DNA of 7,903 bases from an uncultured Oscillospiraceae bacterium. Lineage in GTDB: Bacteria; Bacillota; Clostridia; Oscillospirales; Ruminococcaceae. The stretch lies in the NCBI GenBank assembly GCA_934408835.1, contig CAKRVU010000050.1:1-7903 (forward strand), in the 5' to 3' direction. This document shows, in pieces, positions 5,517-7,903 of this stretch; position 1 is the first letter of the stretch, and the number at the start of each line of letters is the position of its first letter. The notes below the pieces were generated by a model. That model was not told the DNA's origin. It was given only the letters and a program-made list of their open reading frames with translations, and searched no databases. A program made the position numbers and the translations under genes.

Positions 5517-5750
5517 ATGCCGGAATCAAAAAAGAAAGAGAAGCCGGAGACCTTATCCTATGAGCAGGCGATGGCTGAGTTAGAAAAACTCGTTGCAAAG
5601 CTGGAAAACGGAAATCTAACTTTAGAAGAAAGCTTGCAGCTTTATGAAAAAGGGGTGCACCTTTCTGCTATCTGCCATAGAACGCTGGAAGAAGCGGAGC
5701 TTAGGATAAAAACCATCCAGAATGACAAGGAGACGGAAGATGAATTTTGA
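5517..5750 (+). CDS. xseB: Exodeoxyribonuclease VII small subunit
   Basis: This is the 77-residue small helical subunit that assembles along the XseA C-terminal helices to form active exonuclease VII. The whole family core is present: LSYEQAMAELEKLVAKLENG (residues 13-32), then LTLEESLQLYEKGVHLSAIC and the last helix HRTLEEAELRIKTI. It forms a coiled-coil hairpin with an acidic tail (NDKETEDEF) and a lysine-rich N-terminus (ESKKKEK). The length is typical of 70-85-residue members. It follows xseA after 14 bases and overlaps ispA by 11, so subunit stoichiometry is probably set by translation initiation at the site at 5505-5508. Confidence 0.96.
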   Translation: MPESKKKEKPETLSYEQAMAELEKLVAKLENGNLTLEESLQLYEKGVHLSAICHRTLEEAELRIKTIQNDKETEDEF

Positions 5751-6636
5751 GGAACAGTTGAAGTATTTTACACAGCTTGTTGACCAAGAACTGAAGGAGA
5801 TCTTCAGACCTTCTGAGTTTTTATATCATAAAGTGGAAGACGCCATGTGGTATAGCATTCAGGCGGGTGGAAAACGATTGCGTCCGATTTTAACTCTTTC
5901 AGTTTGTCAAATGCTTCAGGGAGATCAGAGAGTGGCGCTGCCGTTTGCCTGTGCAGTGGAAACCATTCATACCAGTTCGTTGATTCACGACGACTTACCT
6001 TGTATGGACGATGATGATTTACGCCGTGGAAAACCTTCTTGTCATATAGCGTTTGGGGAGGATGTTGCCCTTTTGGCGGGCGACGGCTTGTTGCTTCGAG
6101 CATTTGAAATTTTATCTGGTGCAATTTCCAGTGGAGCAACGCCACAAATGGTGGCGGAAGGCGTTCGCATTCTTTCTACGCTTGCAGGACCTGACGGAAT
6201 GGTAGGCGGTCAAATGATTGATCTTTCCTGTCAGGGGACATCAATAGACGAAACCACGCTCGAACAAATGCACTGCCTCAAAACAGGCGCTTTGATTCAA
6301 GCTGCATGTCAGCTGGGCGGTGCGGCTGCCGGAGCGGATCCAAAAACGCAGCAGCATTTAAAACAATATGCGCAAGCATTGGGTCTGGCGTTTCAAATTT
6401 GCGATGATTTACTTGATGTGGAGGGGGACGAGACTCTGCTTGGAAAACCGATTGGAAGCGACGCGCAACAGCAGAAGACGACCTATGTCACATTGCACGG
6501 AGTCTGCCAAGCCAAAGAACTTGCCTATATCCGAACACAACAAGCGGAACAGGAACTAAATTATTTGGAACAATTATCGTTGGATGTGTCGTTTTTAAGA
6601 GATTTGACTCGGTTTTTGTTGCAACGGGATCATTGA
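5740..6636 (+). CDS. ispA: Polyprenyl diphosphate synthase, farnesyl/geranylgeranyl type
   Basis: This is a 298-residue trans-prenyltransferase that condenses isopentenyl diphosphate onto allylic diphosphates, supplying the precursor for undecaprenyl phosphate and quinone-type chains. The first Asp-rich motif is DDLPCMD (D84-D90) followed by DDLRRGKPSCH, with the two-residue insertion typical of bacterial (type II) FPP synthases. The second is DDLLD (222-226) followed by EGDETLLGKPIGSD. GGKRLRP (43-49) binds the IPP diphosphate, and GGQMIDL is also conserved. The fifth residue before the first motif is Ser (S79 in HTSSLIHDD), where FPP synthases usually have Tyr or Phe. This may permit longer products. 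AAGGAG at 5727-5732, seven bases before the ATG at 5740, sets the start; the ATG at 5722 precedes this ribosome site and is rejected. It overlaps xseB by 11 bases and shares its operon with dxs. Confidence 0.95.
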   Translation: MNFEEQLKYFTQLVDQELKEIFRPSEFLYHKVEDAMWYSIQAGGKRLRPILTLSVCQMLQGDQRVALPFACAVETIHTSSLIHDDLPCMDDDDLRRGKPSCHIAFGEDVALLAGDGLLLRAFEILSGAISSGATPQMVAEGVRILSTLAGPDGMVGGQMIDLSCQGTSIDETTLEQMHCLKTGALIQAACQLGGAAAGADPKTQQHLKQYAQALGLAFQICDDLLDVEGDETLLGKPIGSDAQQQKTTYVTLHGVCQAKELAYIRTQQAEQELNYLEQLSLDVSFLRDLTRFLLQRDH

Positions 6637-6660
6637 GGATAAAGAAAGAAGGAAAACAGG

Positions 6661-7194
6661 ATGAGTGAGATCACGTCATTTTCAATTCCTTACAACTATG
6701 TTCTTTGCTGCTCCTTGGTTGCTTGGGCGTGCGCGCAATTGGGAAAAGTTCTGTTGAACTGGATTATGACCGGCAGATTTGATCGAGAACGTTTGTTTGG
6801 CGCGGGTGGTATGCCGAGTGCACATTCCGCAATGGTCTGTTCGCTAACGATCGCAGTTGGAAAAACAGCCGGTGTTTCATCATTGGAGTTTGCCATTTCT
6901 TTCATCGTGGCTGCTATTGTAATGTACGACGCAATTGGTGTACGCCGTTCGTCCGGCGAACAGGCAAAACTTTTGAATCGAGTAGTAGAGACATTGGATT
7001 TACCGGAATTAAAACAAGTAGAAATCAAAAAGAAAATACGTATGTTTAGTCGAACAAGTGACGCCTTTGAGGATTCGGAAGAAGAAGACGAAGAAGTGAA
7101 AAAATTAAAAGAAAAGCTAGGACATACTCCTCTGGAGGTGCTTGGAGGCGCCGTTTTGGGGATTATTATTGCATTGTTGATACCGGTTGCTTGA
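6661..7194 (+). CDS. Divergent PAP2 family (DUF212, YuiD-like) membrane protein
   Basis: This 177-residue membrane protein belongs to the DUF212/divergent PAP2 family, distant relatives of PAP2 phosphatases and vanadium haloperoxidases. Hydrophobic segments lie near residues 11-35, 54-69, 74-92 and 157-177. Conserved blocks are GGMPSAHSA (49-57, the PAP2 PSGH-like core with H55), YDAIGVRRSSGEQAKLLN (about 91-108) and LGHTPLEVLGG (153-163, with H155). Between the last two is a charged stretch, EDSEEEDEEVKKLKEKL (137-153), longer and more acidic than I recall for YuiD (about 158 residues). The ribosome site AAGGA at 6649-6653 is seven bases before the ATG. It lies 24 bases after ispA and 32 before dxs. 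That context fits a phosphatase or carrier for a prenyl (di)phosphate, but this is inference; the family's reaction is not established to my knowledge. Confidence 0.9.
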   Translation: MSEITSFSIPYNYVLCCSLVAWACAQLGKVLLNWIMTGRFDRERLFGAGGMPSAHSAMVCSLTIAVGKTAGVSSLEFAISFIVAAIVMYDAIGVRRSSGEQAKLLNRVVETLDLPELKQVEIKKKIRMFSRTSDAFEDSEEEDEEVKKLKEKLGHTPLEVLGGAVLGIIIALLIPVA

Positions 7195-7226
7195 AGATAA
7201 ACGCGGGGAATTTTGAGGAAATCAGT

Positions 7227-7903
7227 ATGAAAAAATCAAATTTATTGAGCAAAATACAGTCTCCCATGGATATCAAGGCTCTTTCAGATTCTGAGTTGGA
7301 AACGCTTTGTCAGGAATTGCGAACCAAGATTATCGAAACGGTATCAGTCACCGGCGGACATCTATCATCTAATTTGGGAGTCGTTGAGTTGACGGTTATA
7401 TTACATAAAATGTTCGATTCCCCGAATGATAAAATTGTTTGGGATGTTGGACATCAGTGCTATGCACATAAATTGCTGACAGGGCGCAAAGACCGTTTTG
7501 ATACGCTCAGGCAAGAAGATGGAATTGCCGGGTTCCCTCGTCCGTGGGAGAGCGAACATGATCCTGTCGTGTCTGGACATGCTTCCACCTCTCTTTCGAC
7601 AGCCTGCGGACTGGCTCGTGCGGAATTGCTCAAAGGAACAGGAAACCTTGTGATTGCAGTGATCGGGGATGGCGCCTTGACTGGCGGTATGGCATATGAG
7701 GCGCTCAATAATGCGACCGGACTATCCAATTTGATTATTGTTTTAAATTATAATGAAATGTCCATATCTAAAACGGTAGGCGGATTTGCACGGTATCTTT
7801 CTAATATGCGTACCCACCCAACCTATCTTTCTACCCGAAAGCGCCTCGACTCCATTTTAAAACATACGCCCGTTGTGGGGAATCCGATACAAAGCGCCTT
7901 GAA
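7227..7903 (+). CDS. dxs: 1-deoxy-D-xylulose-5-phosphate synthase (3' end cut by window)
   Basis: These are the first 225 residues of a usual 610-640. Dxs is a thiamine-diphosphate enzyme joining pyruvate and glyceraldehyde 3-phosphate to make DXP, the entry step of the MEP isoprenoid pathway (DXP also feeds thiamine and pyridoxal in many bacteria). The catalytic His motif TGGHLSSNLGVVELT (H45), WDVGHQCYAHKLLTGR (72-87) and GHASTSLS (117-124) are present. The ThDP/Mg motif starts with GDGALTGGMAYEALN (147-161) and ends at LNYNEMSIS (173-181). In the latter, Tyr175 replaces the Asp of the usual LNDNEMSI. GAGG at 7215-7218, eight bases before the ATG, supports the start. It is the last visible gene of the operon and runs off the right edge. 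In related Firmicutes tlyA, argR, recN and spo0A often follow. Confidence 0.97.
   Translation, partial: MKKSNLLSKIQSPMDIKALSDSELETLCQELRTKIIETVSVTGGHLSSNLGVVELTVILHKMFDSPNDKIVWDVGHQCYAHKLLTGRKDRFDTLRQEDGIAGFPRPWESEHDPVVSGHASTSLSTACGLARAELLKGTGNLVIAVIGDGALTGGMAYEALNNATGLSNLIIVLNYNEMSISKTVGGFARYLSNMRTHPTYLSTRKRLDSILKHTPVVGNPIQSAL

Noticed and set aside
5722..5739. ispA start at 5722
   Set aside because: The AAGGAG ribosome site is at 5727-5732, inside that extension, and serves the ATG at 5740.
7460..7729. Minus-strand open frame of 89 codons inside dxs
   Set aside because: It lies opposite the conserved thiamine-diphosphate region of dxs and has a low-complexity, non-family translation; a shadow.
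1..7903. Hidden mobile element, CRISPR array, toxin-antitoxin or defence system
   Set aside because: I saw no transposase, integrase, repeat-spacer pattern, attachment duplication or compositional island. Apart from the 1197-1517 gap the window is tightly packed housekeeping and transporter genes.

Overview
The window reads as ordinary chromosome of a Gram-positive anaerobe of the class Clostridia, probably near Oscillospiraceae/Ruminococcaceae. The basis is moderate GC, strong AGGAGG-type ribosome sites, tight gene overlaps, a clostridial-type KARI, and the conserved Firmicute order yqhY-nusB-...-xseA-xseB-ispA-...-dxs. The exact taxon is an inference. All plus-strand protein genes look intact except the two cut by the window edges.

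Region 1 (1-1196) holds the 3' part of an ABC-2 type exporter: an ATPase cut by the left edge, overlapping its membrane permease by an ATGA junction. Region 2 (1197-1517) is a 321-base intergenic stretch. It holds an AT-only palindrome just after the permease stop and a good sigma-A promoter for ilvC with a small inverted repeat inside its spacer. It also holds a possible divergent minus-strand small gene with its own Shine-Dalgarno site and a weak promoter. Region 3 (1518-2564) is ilvC, a stand-alone class I ketol-acid reductoisomerase gene (valine/isoleucine synthesis) ending in an imperfect hairpin with a T run.

Region 4 (2589-7903) is a tightly packed operon. It runs: an Asp23/Gls24-family gene (yqhY-like), nusB (transcription antitermination), a TsaD/Kae1-like gene starting at TTG, xseA and xseB (exonuclease VII), ispA (prenyl diphosphate synthase), a divergent-PAP2/DUF212 membrane protein, and dxs (first step of the MEP isoprenoid pathway, cut by the right edge). 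Neighbours overlap or lie within about 30 bases, so translation is probably coupled. Compared with the order known from Bacillus subtilis, the TsaD-like gene sits where folD is expected, and the DUF212 gene is inserted between ispA and dxs.

I see no mobile element, CRISPR array, tRNA, rRNA or evident defence system. The points most worth a second look are the TsaD-like paralogue, the DUF212 protein sandwiched between isoprenoid genes, a Ser at the chain-length-controlling position of IspA, and the small minus-strand ORF divergent from ilvC.
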